DNA of 64,000 nucleotides from Maridesulfovibrio ferrireducens (GCF_016342405.1 NZ_JAEINN010000003.1:62001-126000); one strand, 5' to 3'; shown: positions 24,565-33,847, counted from the first letter of the stretch. Program-made: numbers and translations. Notes: a model not told the origin generated them from the letters alone.

Positions 24565-26673
24565 ATGATCACATCATCAATACTTGTTCTTTTCGGATTA
24601 GGCTTTGTCGCTGCTGCAATTCTCGCTATGGCTTCAAAAGTTTTATACGTTAAAGAAGACCCCCGAATAGCTCAACTCGAAGATGCCCTTCCCGGCGTTA
24701 ACTGCGGTGGTTGCGGCTATGCTGGTTGCGGTGGAGCAGCCCACGCTGTTGTCGAAGGCAAATCCGGATCCAATGTCTGCGTAATAGGCGGACTTGAAAC
24801 AGCTCAGGCGGTCGCGGCCGTTATGGGACTTGAAGTGCTTGAAATGGAGCCGGAACTCGCCTTTAGAGACTGCACCGGAGGCGAGCGCGCCGAAGAACTG
24901 TATCATTACGAAGGAGCTGGAGATTGCCGCGCACAAGCTCTTCTTTATAAAGGAAGTAAAACATGCCCTGAAGGCTGCCTTGGACTGGGCACATGCGTAG
25001 CTGTCTGCCCTTTTGATGCAATTCACATGGGACCGGAAGGATTACCTGTCGTTGACCCGCTTGCATGCCGATCGTGCAGAAAATGTGTCGATGCCTGTCC
25101 TCGAAATGTTCTTTCCATAGTCTCAATGAGCGAAAGGCTCCTCCATCAGGAAGAAATTAACGACTGCCTCGCGCCCTGCCGTCAAAAATGCCCCGGACAA
25201 ATTAATATTCCGAAATATATCGAACAGGCGGGAAAAGGTGATTACGCCGGAGCAATACACACTCTGCGTGAACGCAACCCGCTCCTTCTTGTATGTGGGC
25301 GAGTCTGCCCGCGCCCCTGCGAAGCTGACTGCCGCAGAACCCATGTTGATGAACCTGTCGGAATCAATATGATCAAAAGATTTGTTGCCGACTGGGAAAT
25401 GAAAAACAACCTTCGACTTGAAATTCCATGCGCTAAAGAAACGGGGCATAAAGTTGCGGTTATCGGCGGCGGTCCAGCCGGACTTTCATGTGCTTTCTTT
25501 TTACGCAGACTGGGACACAGCCCGACTATTTTTGACTCCATGCCGGCTTTAGGCGGACAGCTCCGCTACGGCATCCCTGAATATAGACTTCCTAAAAAAG
25601 ATTTAGACTGGGAGATTCAGGGTATTCTGGATTTAGGTATTAAAGTCCGTACAGAAATGAAATTCGGAATAGATTTCACAACACAGAGTCTCGAAAAAGA
25701 AGGATTTGAAGCCTTCTTCATGGGACTGGGAGCATGGGCGAGCGGTAACCTTAGAATTGAAGGTGAAGAAGCCCCGGGAGTCATTAGCGGAACAGAACTC
25801 CTAACCTCGGTCGGGCTTGATAAGGCTCCCGACATCGGGAATAAAGTTTTAGTTGTCGGTGGTGGTAACACTGCGATTGATACGGCACGAACCAGCATTA
25901 GACTGGGTTGTGACGTTACCATTCTGTACCGTCGTACGCGCAACGAAATGCCGGCCAATCTTGAAGAAATTGAAGGAGCCGAAGATGAAGGTGTTAAATT
26001 TTTATTTCTCACCGCTCCTACCAAAGTTATTACCGGAGAAGACGGTCACGCAACGCATCTTGAATGCGTAAAAATGGAGCTTGGAGAGCCTGATGAATCA
26101 GGTCGCCGCCGACCCATACCTATTGAAGGCACAGAAACCCGCTACCCTGCCGACACCATTATCGCGGCAATCGGTCAAAAACCGGCACTTTCCTGTTTTT
26201 ACTCGGAAGGCTCGGATCAATGCGTTCTGGATTTCACACGCTGGAGAACAATAAACGCCAACCCGGATACTCTACAAACATCCGTCCCCAATGTTTTTAC
26301 AGGGGGAGATCTGTTTACCGGACCGGACCTAGTTATTTCTGCGGTAGGAGCTGGACGCAGAGCTGCCCGGTCCATCCACTTTTTATTAACAACGGGCGAA
26401 ATACCTGTGGCAGACAATATTATGCGGAAATTAATTCCTTACACGCTATTCAAAGACGTTGACGGAGTTAAACACAAGGAACGCTCAACTATGCCGTATC
26501 TTTGCGATGGCTCTCACCGGACATCAACATTCAGTGAAGTGGAAGGTGCTTTATCTGAAGAAGAACTTAAGCATGAAGCTTCCCGATGTCTGAGATGCGG
26601 TCTGATATGTTATGATAGAGATATTCCACTCGCTGAAGTCGTAACTGCGAGAGTAGGCGAAAAGGTAGAATAA
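24565..26673 (+). CDS. rnfB: RnfB fused to a GltD-like FAD/NAD(P) oxidoreductase module
   Basis: A 702-aa protein; ordinary RnfB has ~190-330. Residues 1-30 form a membrane anchor. C47, C50, C55 and C72 make the RnfB-type Fe-S site. C134/138/144/148 and C168/171/174/178 make two ferredoxin clusters. From ~195 the protein continues as a glutamate-synthase small-subunit-like module: Cys-rich entry (CLAPCRQKCP, CGRVCPRPCEADC), FAD site VAVIGGGPAGLSCAFFLRRLG (about 297-317), GGQLRYGIPEYRLPK, NAD(P) site VVGGGNTAIDTARTSIRLG (about 431-449), YRRTRNEMPA and a closing TGGDLFTGP...A.GAGRRAA. All motifs look intact. Last gene of the operon. Confidence 0.94.
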   Translation: MITSSILVLFGLGFVAAAILAMASKVLYVKEDPRIAQLEDALPGVNCGGCGYAGCGGAAHAVVEGKSGSNVCVIGGLETAQAVAAVMGLEVLEMEPELAFRDCTGGERAEELYHYEGAGDCRAQALLYKGSKTCPEGCLGLGTCVAVCPFDAIHMGPEGLPVVDPLACRSCRKCVDACPRNVLSIVSMSERLLHQEEINDCLAPCRQKCPGQINIPKYIEQAGKGDYAGAIHTLRERNPLLLVCGRVCPRPCEADCRRTHVDEPVGINMIKRFVADWEMKNNLRLEIPCAKETGHKVAVIGGGPAGLSCAFFLRRLGHSPTIFDSMPALGGQLRYGIPEYRLPKKDLDWEIQGILDLGIKVRTEMKFGIDFTTQSLEKEGFEAFFMGLGAWASGNLRIEGEEAPGVISGTELLTSVGLDKAPDIGNKVLVVGGGNTAIDTARTSIRLGCDVTILYRRTRNEMPANLEEIEGAEDEGVKFLFLTAPTKVITGEDGHATHLECVKMELGEPDESGRRRPIPIEGTETRYPADTIIAAIGQKPALSCFYSEGSDQCVLDFTRWRTINANPDTLQTSVPNVFTGGDLFTGPDLVISAVGAGRRAARSIHFLLTTGEIPVADNIMRKLIPYTLFKDVDGVKHKERSTMPYLCDGSHRTSTFSEVEGALSEEELKHEASRCLRCGLICYDRDIPLAEVVTARVGEKVE

Positions 26674-26708
26674 GAAAAAATAGATTCACGGGCGGAACAA
26701 ACAAAACA

Positions 26709-26745
26709 TAAAAAAAGGCGCGAAGAGCAAAAGCTCTTCGCGCCT
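26709..26745 (-). terminator. Terminator between rnfB and the convergent coiled-coil gene
   Basis: AGGCGCGAAGAGC and GCTCTTCGCGCCT form a perfect 13-bp stem with an AAAA loop. The A-run at 26709-26716 gives a T-run on the - strand, so it mainly serves the gene at 26768, but the stem may also stop rnf transcription. Confidence 0.88.
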
Positions 26746-26767
26746 AAACTTTGAAATATCAAAGTCG

Positions 26768-27217
26768 TTATTTCTGGAGACCTGACTGAACGTTTTTGAG
26801 CAATTCCTGAACCTGTGCAAGTTTAGCCTGCTCTTCAGGAGTAAGCTGCTGGCTGATGTAGCCTGCTTTCTGGTTCATTTCTTCGATCATGCCGTCCATA
26901 ATAATATGTCTTGTCTTCAAAGGAAGTTTTTCTAGTTCAACAATTCTGCTGTCAACAGTTGCCATCTGAGTATTCAGAGTTTCAACCTGTCCGCGAACAC
27001 CCTGAAGGTCTTTAACTTCAGTGGTCAAATTGCTAAGATTCTGATTTAAACCGTAGAAAAAGACTACGAGAAGTACAATCGCCATAAAAGATATGATGAC
27101 TGCTACTTTACCCATGTCTTTCTGAGCTTTTTCGCCGATTCCAGCAGCGAAATCCTGCTCTACTGTTTCTTCTTTTTTCTGATAATCATCAATCTGATGT
27201 ACTTTTTCAGCGCTCAT
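26768..27217 (-). CDS. Membrane-anchored coiled-coil protein, 149 aa
   Basis: A charged cytoplasmic start (about 1-36) is followed by one membrane helix (VAVIISFMAIVLLVVFFYGL, about 38-57) and a coiled coil (about 60-95; LSNLTTEVKDLQGVRGQVETL). The rest is helical and rich in Gln, Glu and Lys (QQLTPEEQAKLAQVQELLKN). No catalytic motif is visible. It is probably a bitopic protein with a periplasmic helical domain; function unknown. RBS AGGAGG precedes ATG. It faces the rnf operon and has its own terminator. Confidence 0.78.
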   Translation of the reverse strand: MSAEKVHQIDDYQKKEETVEQDFAAGIGEKAQKDMGKVAVIISFMAIVLLVVFFYGLNQNLSNLTTEVKDLQGVRGQVETLNTQMATVDSRIVELEKLPLKTRHIIMDGMIEEMNQKAGYISQQLTPEEQAKLAQVQELLKNVQSGLQK

Positions 27218-27572
27218 TTCTATTTCCTCCTGAAAGGTAATGTTAAAAACGGATGAATAATATAAGTGAAGGATTATTTCAAATCAAGAATGTATCCATA
27301 TTAAAAAGATCCTTACAACCCCAAATTCGATTTATAAATCGCACAAAAGATCAAGTTCTGCAACTCCTTAACATCATCAATTTGTTTTTACGCTCAATTT
27401 TATAACAATCTCACAGTTCATGAACATGACCTTCTTTTGACTGAATATGTTTTATTAAAAAATCTTAATTTAAACATAAATTGTCTAAACATTTGGTTCA
27501 TGAATTGCAAAGGAATAGCCATACAATTAAATGCGGCAAATATTTCTCGATTAATAATTTCAGGAGCAAAAC
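27218..27572. promoter_or_regulatory. Divergent control region with palindromes
   Basis: This 355-bp AT-rich gap separates two divergent coiled-coil genes. It contains CGATTTATAAATCG, a perfect 14-bp palindrome (27328-27341), and two copies of GTTCATGAA[C/T] (27416-27425, perfect 10-bp palindrome; 27496-27505) exactly 80 bp apart. No open reading frame of note is present. Operator function is inferred from symmetry only. Confidence 0.3.
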
Positions 27573-28571
27573 ATGTTGACCTCTACAAATTCGCTGATTA
27601 GCGGAAGCGGAACAGCAGGAAGCTATTTTTCTAATATCTCGAATGAATCTTCCAAAAATGAACTTCCTCATATTTCTAAAGATTTAAGTCGAGGTCAAAT
27701 CCGCAGACAACTTCAGATGCAATTTGCGTCTCAAAGTTTTGGGCTTACTTCCGACGAACAACAGCAAGTCGGTTCATATTTCTCACAGATAAATAATATT
27801 TACGGAGTAAATGACAGTGCCATGCGCGCTGGACAGGAAAAAAAATTCGGCGAACTGAAATCACAACTGGACGATCTTTACGGCCTCTCCGGTGAACCTA
27901 AAAAACTAACGGACGAAGAAAAAACCAAACTTGATGACATTCAAACTAAGTTAGATGAACTTTACGACATTCTTCCCACTAAAGATCCCCAGGGAGCAGA
28001 CCGCAACAGGGCTGAAAGCCTCAAATGGGAACTCCGCAAGCTATATTATCCCGAAGGAAAAGTTTTGACATCAGCTGAAAAGAAAATGGAAACATCTATC
28101 CAGGCTGAGCTTAAAGAATTATTCGGCATCGAAGGTCCTAAAACGCTGACCAGCGAAGAGCAGGTAACAGCGGATGACCTTCGAAAGCAGATGGACGAAA
28201 TTCGAGGTACGACTAAAAAAGAATTAACTGATGAAGAAAAAATTAAAGCTGATGTAATAATCAAAGAAATGGAAGAAATCGCCGGTAAACTTGTTACTCA
28301 CGGTCTGAGTAATATAGAAAAGACTCTCTACTTCCGATTTGATGAACGCGCAGACGAACTGAACAAATTATCAAAAGAAAGACCTTTGACTGAAAAAGAA
28401 CAAGAAGAGCTTAAAAAAACAAATACTAATATCAACACACTCCTTGATAAGGCAGCTAAAATACAAGAACAGCAGGATGCACAGGCTAAGCAAGTCCATT
28501 CTCAGATGAACGGTTTTTTCTCACAGATGGGATATAAAGGCGGCGGAAGTTTGCTTTCTACTCGAGTTTAA
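27573..28571 (+). CDS. Helical repeat protein, 332 aa, unknown function
   Basis: A soluble protein with a Ser/Gly-rich start (STNSLISGSGTAGSYFSN) and a central array of related ~35-60-residue units. Each has a LTxEEK-like start followed by a helix ending in ELYG or similar: LKSQLDDLYGLSG, then KLTDEEKTKLDDIQTKLDELYD, then VLTSAEKKMETSIQAELKELFG, then TLTSEEQVTADDLRKQMDEIRG, then ELTDEEKIKADVIIKEMEEIAG. It has no Cys and no signal peptide. The start resembles secreted or flagellum-associated proteins of this family of bacteria, but that is only an impression. Extended repeat scaffold likely. RBS CAGGAG. Confidence 0.72.
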   Translation: MLTSTNSLISGSGTAGSYFSNISNESSKNELPHISKDLSRGQIRRQLQMQFASQSFGLTSDEQQQVGSYFSQINNIYGVNDSAMRAGQEKKFGELKSQLDDLYGLSGEPKKLTDEEKTKLDDIQTKLDELYDILPTKDPQGADRNRAESLKWELRKLYYPEGKVLTSAEKKMETSIQAELKELFGIEGPKTLTSEEQVTADDLRKQMDEIRGTTKKELTDEEKIKADVIIKEMEEIAGKLVTHGLSNIEKTLYFRFDERADELNKLSKERPLTEKEQEELKKTNTNINTLLDKAAKIQEQQDAQAKQVHSQMNGFFSQMGYKGGGSLLSTRV

Positions 28572-28695
28572 ATACGAGCGGCCTTTCAATATTTTTACTT
28601 GATAAGCTTCGATTTTTTTCTTACCCCTATGCCTGTTGAAAAAAACAGGAGTTAATGCTCCCTTATATAAATTTTCAGGTACTAAAGGAGCGCAA

Positions 28696-28911
28696 ATGCC
28701 CATTTTCGAATTCAAATGTAAAAAATGTGGAAAAGAATTTGATGAGCTGGTCATGCCCGGCAAAGATGTAAAAGCTGATTGTCCGGAATGCGGCAACAGT
28801 GATTGCGAAAAACTGCTTTCCAAAGGGAATGTAAGGCCTAACGGCATTCCAAAAGGTAACGGCGGATATAAACTATCTCCCTGCCATGAGTGCCAATCTA
28901 AAAATAAATAA
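28696..28911 (+). CDS. FmdB-type zinc ribbon protein
   Basis: A 71-aa protein that opens MPIFEFKCKKCGKEFDELV and contains CPECGNSDCEKLLS: the standard FmdB-family zinc ribbon with CxxC...CxxC. The family is common in anaerobes; its role (regulatory or chaperone-like) is unproven. A further CHECQ near the end is extra. Start ATG 28696 has AAAGGAG 6 bases upstream, so the longer in-frame upstream extension is unlikely. Confidence 0.87.
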   Translation: MPIFEFKCKKCGKEFDELVMPGKDVKADCPECGNSDCEKLLSKGNVRPNGIPKGNGGYKLSPCHECQSKNK

Positions 28912-28934
28912 TCTTTCCAAACCGATTAAGAACA

Positions 28935-28973
28935 TAAAAAGCCCTCTGCCGAATAAAAAGCAGAGGGCTTTCT
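28935..28973. terminator. Bidirectional terminator
   Basis: AAGCCCTCTGC pairs with GCAGAGGGCTT (11 bp, loop of 10), flanked by A- and T-rich tails. It lies between the convergent zinc ribbon and MBL-fold genes. Confidence 0.85.
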
Positions 28974-28979
28974 TGCAAA

Positions 28980-29717
28980 CTAAGAACCGGACAACAAAAT
29001 ATCAAACGAGGCAACATCTCCGGCTCTACGATAACTGAAACACTTGCGCGATTCTATTCCAAGCCGCTCATGAATACCTTCAAGCCACGCTGTTCGACCT
29101 AAGGCGTGAGTCGGTATAAAAACCTGAGGCTTAACTGCTTCTACTAAAAAAGGTCCTCCAGCCAAACTCTCGAGCCTTCTATCAACATTAGAAAAAACAA
29201 TATGAGATCCAAACCCTGCGATTCTATCTGCCGCTTTATCAAAAAAATCTCTTGTAAACTTTTGATCTGCTTCTGACGAACTTTCCCAGTCCCAACAAGC
29301 TAAATCTCCGCCATTATAGATTTTTACACCTTCAACAGTTTCAATCATAAAAGCCACGCCTAAATCATTCGACATAAGCGTTTCAATTTTCAAATTTTCA
29401 AAAACATACTTTTGATCAGGTTCAACAACCAGAGCATTCTCAAAAAAAATATCAGGATACATTTCTTCAATGTCATCAGACAGCACAGCTTTCACGGAAT
29501 TTGCGCCGCCGCACACGTCCATATAATCAGGAGCAAAATGATCCAGATGGCTGTGTGAAAAAAAAATGACCACATCACGACCGCAGACAGCCTCTTCTAA
29601 AATTGACCGAGCACGGCTCATGCGAAATCTTTGCGCCGGAATATCAAAAACAATACTCAATTTACCGACATCAAGAACAAAACAATTATGAAAAATATAT
29701 GTAATCTTAATTTTCAT
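28980..29717 (-). CDS. MBL-fold metallohydrolase
   Basis: A 245-aa protein of the UlaG-like branch of the metallo-beta-lactamase fold. The metal-binding motif HSHLDHF lies near 54-60, with later ligands likely in NGGDLACWD (about 135-143) and the His of FIPTHALGR near 201-209. Members hydrolyse phosphodiesters, lactones or thioesters; this one cannot be assigned a substrate. It lies 12 bp downstream of mltA on the same strand, so cotranscription is likely. The product has no signal peptide. Confidence 0.82.
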   Translation of the reverse strand: MKIKITYIFHNCFVLDVGKLSIVFDIPAQRFRMSRARSILEEAVCGRDVVIFFSHSHLDHFAPDYMDVCGGANSVKAVLSDDIEEMYPDIFFENALVVEPDQKYVFENLKIETLMSNDLGVAFMIETVEGVKIYNGGDLACWDWESSSEADQKFTRDFFDKAADRIAGFGSHIVFSNVDRRLESLAGGPFLVEAVKPQVFIPTHALGRTAWLEGIHERLGIESRKCFSYRRAGDVASFDILLSGS

Positions 29718-29729
29718 CGTTACTAAAAA

Positions 29730-30962
29730 TTATTGTTCACTTTCCTCAATCTGTCGGTTTAAAGATTCACGACTGATCGGAAGATAAAGATGGGACCACG
29801 ATTTCAAGTGCCCAGCTAAAAATTCCGCATCCGGTCCTGACCCGCAAAACAGATCCACTCTGGTCCCTTTAATCGCACCGCCCCTATCTTGCGCCATCAC
29901 CATTTTCGTAAAAGTCTTTTTCTTGTCAGTACCCTCTTGTGGAAGCTTTGTCGTGAGTATAGCCATAGCACCCAACGGTAGCACGCTGCTGTCCACAGCC
30001 ACACTTGCCATAGAAGTAAGGGGCGCATTCATCGCCCCGAATGGACCTACATCATCCACTCTGAAAAAAACATAGCTTGGATTGGTAATAAGCAATTCTT
30101 CAATAAGCTCCGGGTTATCCTTAAGAAAAGAGCGTATGCCCTGCATACTCATTCCCTCTTTAGCCATAAGCCCTCGATCAATTAAAACTTTTCCTAATGA
30201 CACATACTTATGCCCATTTTTTCCAGCATAAAGAATATGTTTAACACTGCCGTCAGCAAGCAATAACCGTCCCGACCCTTGAATCTGCAAAATAAAAACA
30301 TCAACAAGGTCACGAACCCAAGCAACTTCCAATCCCTTATTCTGTAAAGTTCCTTCAAAATCTATCGATTTTCTATCGTCGTAAGGAACAACCGAATCTC
30401 CTTCTATTTTATAAATCAGCTGTTGACCTTTCCAGCGATAATGGAATTTACCAAGGTCTAAAATCTTAAGATTCCCGGGCACACTGTAAAGAGGATATGG
30501 ATAGGCAGGATCAGGTGTCAACGAAGCTTCAAGATTCGGTTCATAATAACCAGTCAACAAAGTACGCGGAGAAAGAGCAAACCATGCAAATTGATTTCTT
30601 AAAAGCTCAGGAGAAATTTCAAGTTCAGGTAATATTTCTAACAATTCTAAATTAGTACGAGCCAGCATCCCCCATGTTATTTCCATGTTACCATATTTCA
30701 CAGCAACACCGTCAGCCGGTTTTCGAGAAAGATATTTAATGTTTTCTTTAATTCCTTTTTCTAAATTAATCCAAGAATTTTCACCATTTTCTTGCGAATT
30801 CAGACGACTAAGAATAGAGTTCAGCTGTTTTTTATCAACTTCATAAAAACCCTTACCTGCTATGGGCTGTAAATCTTTTGTTGCACATCCCGTGAACAAA
30901 AAGAATACAAGTAAAACAACAAACAATAATGCAGATCTTTTAAGAGGCATATAAAAACCCAT
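29730..30962 (-). CDS. mltA: MltA-type lytic murein transglycosylase, lipoprotein
   Basis: A 410-aa lipoprotein: the signal segment ends LFTGC (Cys26). The MltA domain (about 130-290) includes LLTGYYEPNLEASL, and the C-terminal 3D domain contains MVMAQDRGGAIKGTRVDLFCGSG (read in two parts: MVMAQDRGGAIKG and RVDLFCGSG), which holds the catalytic Asp. MltA cleaves peptidoglycan glycan strands to 1,6-anhydro products from the outer membrane. Length is a little above the E. coli enzyme. ATG 30962 has AGGAGC 9-10 bases upstream; it heads a two-gene unit with the MBL-fold gene. Confidence 0.9.
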   Translation of the reverse strand: MGFYMPLKRSALLFVVLLVFFLFTGCATKDLQPIAGKGFYEVDKKQLNSILSRLNSQENGENSWINLEKGIKENIKYLSRKPADGVAVKYGNMEITWGMLARTNLELLEILPELEISPELLRNQFAWFALSPRTLLTGYYEPNLEASLTPDPAYPYPLYSVPGNLKILDLGKFHYRWKGQQLIYKIEGDSVVPYDDRKSIDFEGTLQNKGLEVAWVRDLVDVFILQIQGSGRLLLADGSVKHILYAGKNGHKYVSLGKVLIDRGLMAKEGMSMQGIRSFLKDNPELIEELLITNPSYVFFRVDDVGPFGAMNAPLTSMASVAVDSSVLPLGAMAILTTKLPQEGTDKKKTFTKMVMAQDRGGAIKGTRVDLFCGSGPDAEFLAGHLKSWSHLYLPISRESLNRQIEESEQ

Positions 30963-31072
30963 TTTCAGCTTGCTCCTGACATGATTTATTATCTAAAAGA
31001 AGAGTGGAAAATAATCTAGAAGTAACCTAGAACGAATTATAAAAAAACATTCGAAAACAAGAGGGATCATAT

Positions 31073-32719
31073 ATGCGTCCGTTAATGACACTAATATCTC
31101 TGATCACATTTATACTTCTATCGACCCCGTGCCTTGCATCAAGATGGAATCTTGTCCTCCTTACGACGTCCGGTTTAAACGGTCAGTTAATTCCGGCTTC
31201 TGAAAAAGAAGAACTTAACAATGGCAACATGCTACGTACTTTTGGAGGATTTGCAAGAATTCAAACGGTATTCGAATCTTATCGTGAAAAGTTCCCTAAC
31301 GAAACCATCACAATTGCAACAGGTGACGACTTGTTGGGTGAATCGATCCAGGAAGATCAAGGTAAAATAGTTTTCGGTGCAATGAATCTGATGGGATTTG
31401 ATGTTTCAACTCTTGGCAACCATGAATTCGATCGCGGATCAACCTTTCTTGCAAAATGCCTGACAAACAAAAAATTTCCCACAGTTGTAAGCAATCTTGA
31501 AATTAATCCCAGCAGCCGCATTCTAAAACATGTAAAACCATATACAGTAATTGAACGGAATCTCGTCCGTGTCGGGTTTATGGGATTAATCTTACCAAAT
31601 TTAAAAATGATTTCAAATCCCGGAACAGCTACGGCAGTAAAATCTAATCTAATTGAAATCGCCCGGAACACCGCTCTCAAGTTAAAAAAAGAAGAACAAG
31701 CAAACATTATCGTTTTACTTAGCCACCTTTCTATTGAAGACCAGAAAACTATCCTGGAAGCGGTTCCTGAAATTGATATTATATGCGGCGGACAAAGCCA
31801 CAAGGACATTCTACCGGGACAAGAACTTATCGCACGCGATGCTCCTACTCCTGGAATTATGGTTCAGTGTGGAGCGCGGGGCCGCTTTGTGGGTGTATTA
31901 AAGTTACAAATTGAAGATGGTTATATAAATAAACACGATTGGACAATCATTCCGGTTACCGCCAGCATTTCACCAAACAAAAAAACTTTTGACTTCATTC
32001 AAGCAAATATAAACGGGCTGCAATCAACTACAGTGCTGGCAACATCCGCACAGCCTCTCAATACAGAAGTTAAAGTTATCAGAATCCAAGATGTTCCTGT
32101 CGGTAAATTAGTCAGCAGTATTCTACAGGATAAATTTAAAACAGATGTTGCTTTCCAAAACAGCGGAGGAATCAGAGGTGATAAAATCATCCCTGCCGGC
32201 CCGATAAAAGCCAGTGATGTCGACACGATGTTCCCGTTCGGCAACACTATAACAATTATAAAAGTAACCGGAGAAACCCTTAAACAAGTACTTGAACGCT
32301 CCGTCCATGAGCTTCCTGACTCATCAGGAGGATATCTGCAAACCTCAGGTGTAAAGTATACTCTAGACCTAAAAGGAACTCCGCAGGAAATCACTGTCAC
32401 CGAACAAGGGAAACCAATCGGAATTAAGACTCAAGGTTCAAGAATTTCAAATATTAAAATAGCCGATAAATCAGGTAAATATATTCCTGTTGAGAAAGAC
32501 AAAATGTACTCTGTCGCCACCAATTCATTCTTAGCAAGAGGCGGGGACGGCTACATAATGCTCAAAAAATCTAAGGACAAAGTAGAAACTTTCATAAAAA
32601 TTTCAGAAGTAATTAAATCCGGACTCACAGTTATGAAAAAAATTCCGGTTAATAATGAAATTACCACCCTGAATTTGGATGGAAAGCCTTTCTTCCCTAC
32701 CCTGAAAACGGCAAAATAA
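31073..32719 (+). CDS. 5'-nucleotidase (UshA-like) with altered first metal site
   Basis: A 548-aa secreted protein (signal peptide to about A22). The calcineurin-like domain shows ATGDDLLGE (near 83-91), GNHEFDRG (about 116-123) and LLSHLSIED; the C-terminal substrate domain is intact (VAFQNSGGIRG, SFLARGGDGY). The first metal motif, normally TND.HG, reads TTSGLNG: Asp is replaced by Gly35 and His by Asn37. The later GGHSH/GGHSQ reads GGQSH. Family enzymes hydrolyse periplasmic nucleotides, but this protein may be inactive or use fewer metals. Convergent with the next gene, 33 bp apart. Confidence 0.82.
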   Translation: MRPLMTLISLITFILLSTPCLASRWNLVLLTTSGLNGQLIPASEKEELNNGNMLRTFGGFARIQTVFESYREKFPNETITIATGDDLLGESIQEDQGKIVFGAMNLMGFDVSTLGNHEFDRGSTFLAKCLTNKKFPTVVSNLEINPSSRILKHVKPYTVIERNLVRVGFMGLILPNLKMISNPGTATAVKSNLIEIARNTALKLKKEEQANIIVLLSHLSIEDQKTILEAVPEIDIICGGQSHKDILPGQELIARDAPTPGIMVQCGARGRFVGVLKLQIEDGYINKHDWTIIPVTASISPNKKTFDFIQANINGLQSTTVLATSAQPLNTEVKVIRIQDVPVGKLVSSILQDKFKTDVAFQNSGGIRGDKIIPAGPIKASDVDTMFPFGNTITIIKVTGETLKQVLERSVHELPDSSGGYLQTSGVKYTLDLKGTPQEITVTEQGKPIGIKTQGSRISNIKIADKSGKYIPVEKDKMYSVATNSFLARGGDGYIMLKKSKDKVETFIKISEVIKSGLTVMKKIPVNNEITTLNLDGKPFFPTLKTAK

Positions 32720-32752
32720 GTAAATTACTAAGCGTTTAAATGTCGCGCTGAT

Positions 32753-33847
32753 TTATTTTTTATTCTTTAAAACATCTTGAAATTCAAGACCGTAGATATC
32801 CAGCATAACCATCAAAAAGGTAAGAATCATGGGGCCGTATAATATACCCAGCGCACCAAACGCATTAATGCCGCCAAGAATAGCAAGAAAGACATAAATA
32901 GTTGAAACCCTTGAGGCTTCTCTGACTATAATAGGTCTTAAGATTGTGTCTATTCCTGTTACAAGTATTCCGCACCAGAGCCCCAGAAAAATCGCCATAT
33001 TAATTTTGCCGACAAGCAAAAGATAAACAAGTGCCGGAACCCATATCAAGCCAGTTCCAAGAACCGGAATAAGTGATGTAAAGCCCATCATAGCACCCCA
33101 GAAAAGGGCCGGAATACCCACAATGGCGAGACCTATACCACCGACAACACCTTGAAGAATCGCAATAAACAAACTGCCTAAAAGAACAGACTTTGAAACT
33201 TTACGCAGACTTGTGAAGATAAAATCTTCCTGCTCGGCTCTTAACGGCGAAAGATATTTAATTCTGGCAATAAACCTGACTCCGTCTTTTAAAAACGAAA
33301 AAACCAGAAAAGTCATAATAAAAAATTGAGCTACAAGTCCTGCCATATTCCCAGCGAGCCACGTGCCGGAAGTAAACATGGATTGCCCGAAAGTTTTTGA
33401 GTATTCAATGGCTTTAGTTTTTATATCATTCGAATTTAAATCAAGAAAAGGGAGTTTATCTTCAATCCATTTCAAATAAAAATCATATTTATCGGTATTC
33501 ATGAGCTTTGACAGATCAGCATGTTTCAACCAATTATTAATGCCTGAAATTGAATCCACCCCCTGCCCGATCAAGCCCAAAAAGAAAATCAAAGCAGGTA
33601 TAATAATGGCAAAAACAATAATACACACTGTCAAAAACGCAGCTAAAGAAGTACGTCCCTTCACCATTGTGCGGATTCGTTGACTTATTGGATAAAAAAG
33701 TACTGAAAGAGTAATTGAAATAATAATTGTATTAAAAAAGGGCTTTGCAACAGAATACCCCAAAGAAATTGCTGTTGCTAAAAGCAAAACCAGAAACAAT
33801 GTATAAATGATAGGAGATTTTGATGCTTCTTTCTCAGAAGGAGCCAT
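32753..33847 (-). CDS. AI-2E family transporter
   Basis: A 364-aa membrane protein with seven or eight helices. A hydrophobic start (about 12-55), an amphipathic mid-region (about 95-160), then GSLFIAILQGVVGGIGLAIVGIPALFWG and FTSLIPVLGTGLIWVP are hallmarks of the AI-2E exporter family (PF01594). Members export AI-2 or act as sodium/proton antiporters or simple exporters, so the substrate is open. The gene stands alone, 80 bp upstream of the end of the hybrid kinase gene region and on the same strand. Confidence 0.9.
   Translation of the reverse strand: MAPSEKEASKSPIIYTLFLVLLLATAISLGYSVAKPFFNTIIISITLSVLFYPISQRIRTMVKGRTSLAAFLTVCIIVFAIIIPALIFFLGLIGQGVDSISGINNWLKHADLSKLMNTDKYDFYLKWIEDKLPFLDLNSNDIKTKAIEYSKTFGQSMFTSGTWLAGNMAGLVAQFFIMTFLVFSFLKDGVRFIARIKYLSPLRAEQEDFIFTSLRKVSKSVLLGSLFIAILQGVVGGIGLAIVGIPALFWGAMMGFTSLIPVLGTGLIWVPALVYLLLVGKINMAIFLGLWCGILVTGIDTILRPIIVREASRVSTIYVFLAILGGINAFGALGILYGPMILTFLMVMLDIYGLEFQDVLKNKK

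Noticed and set aside
24643-25541. Overlapping open frames on both strands inside rnfB
   Set aside because: They lack ribosome binding sites and family motifs, and the RnfB/GltD frame explains the whole stretch.
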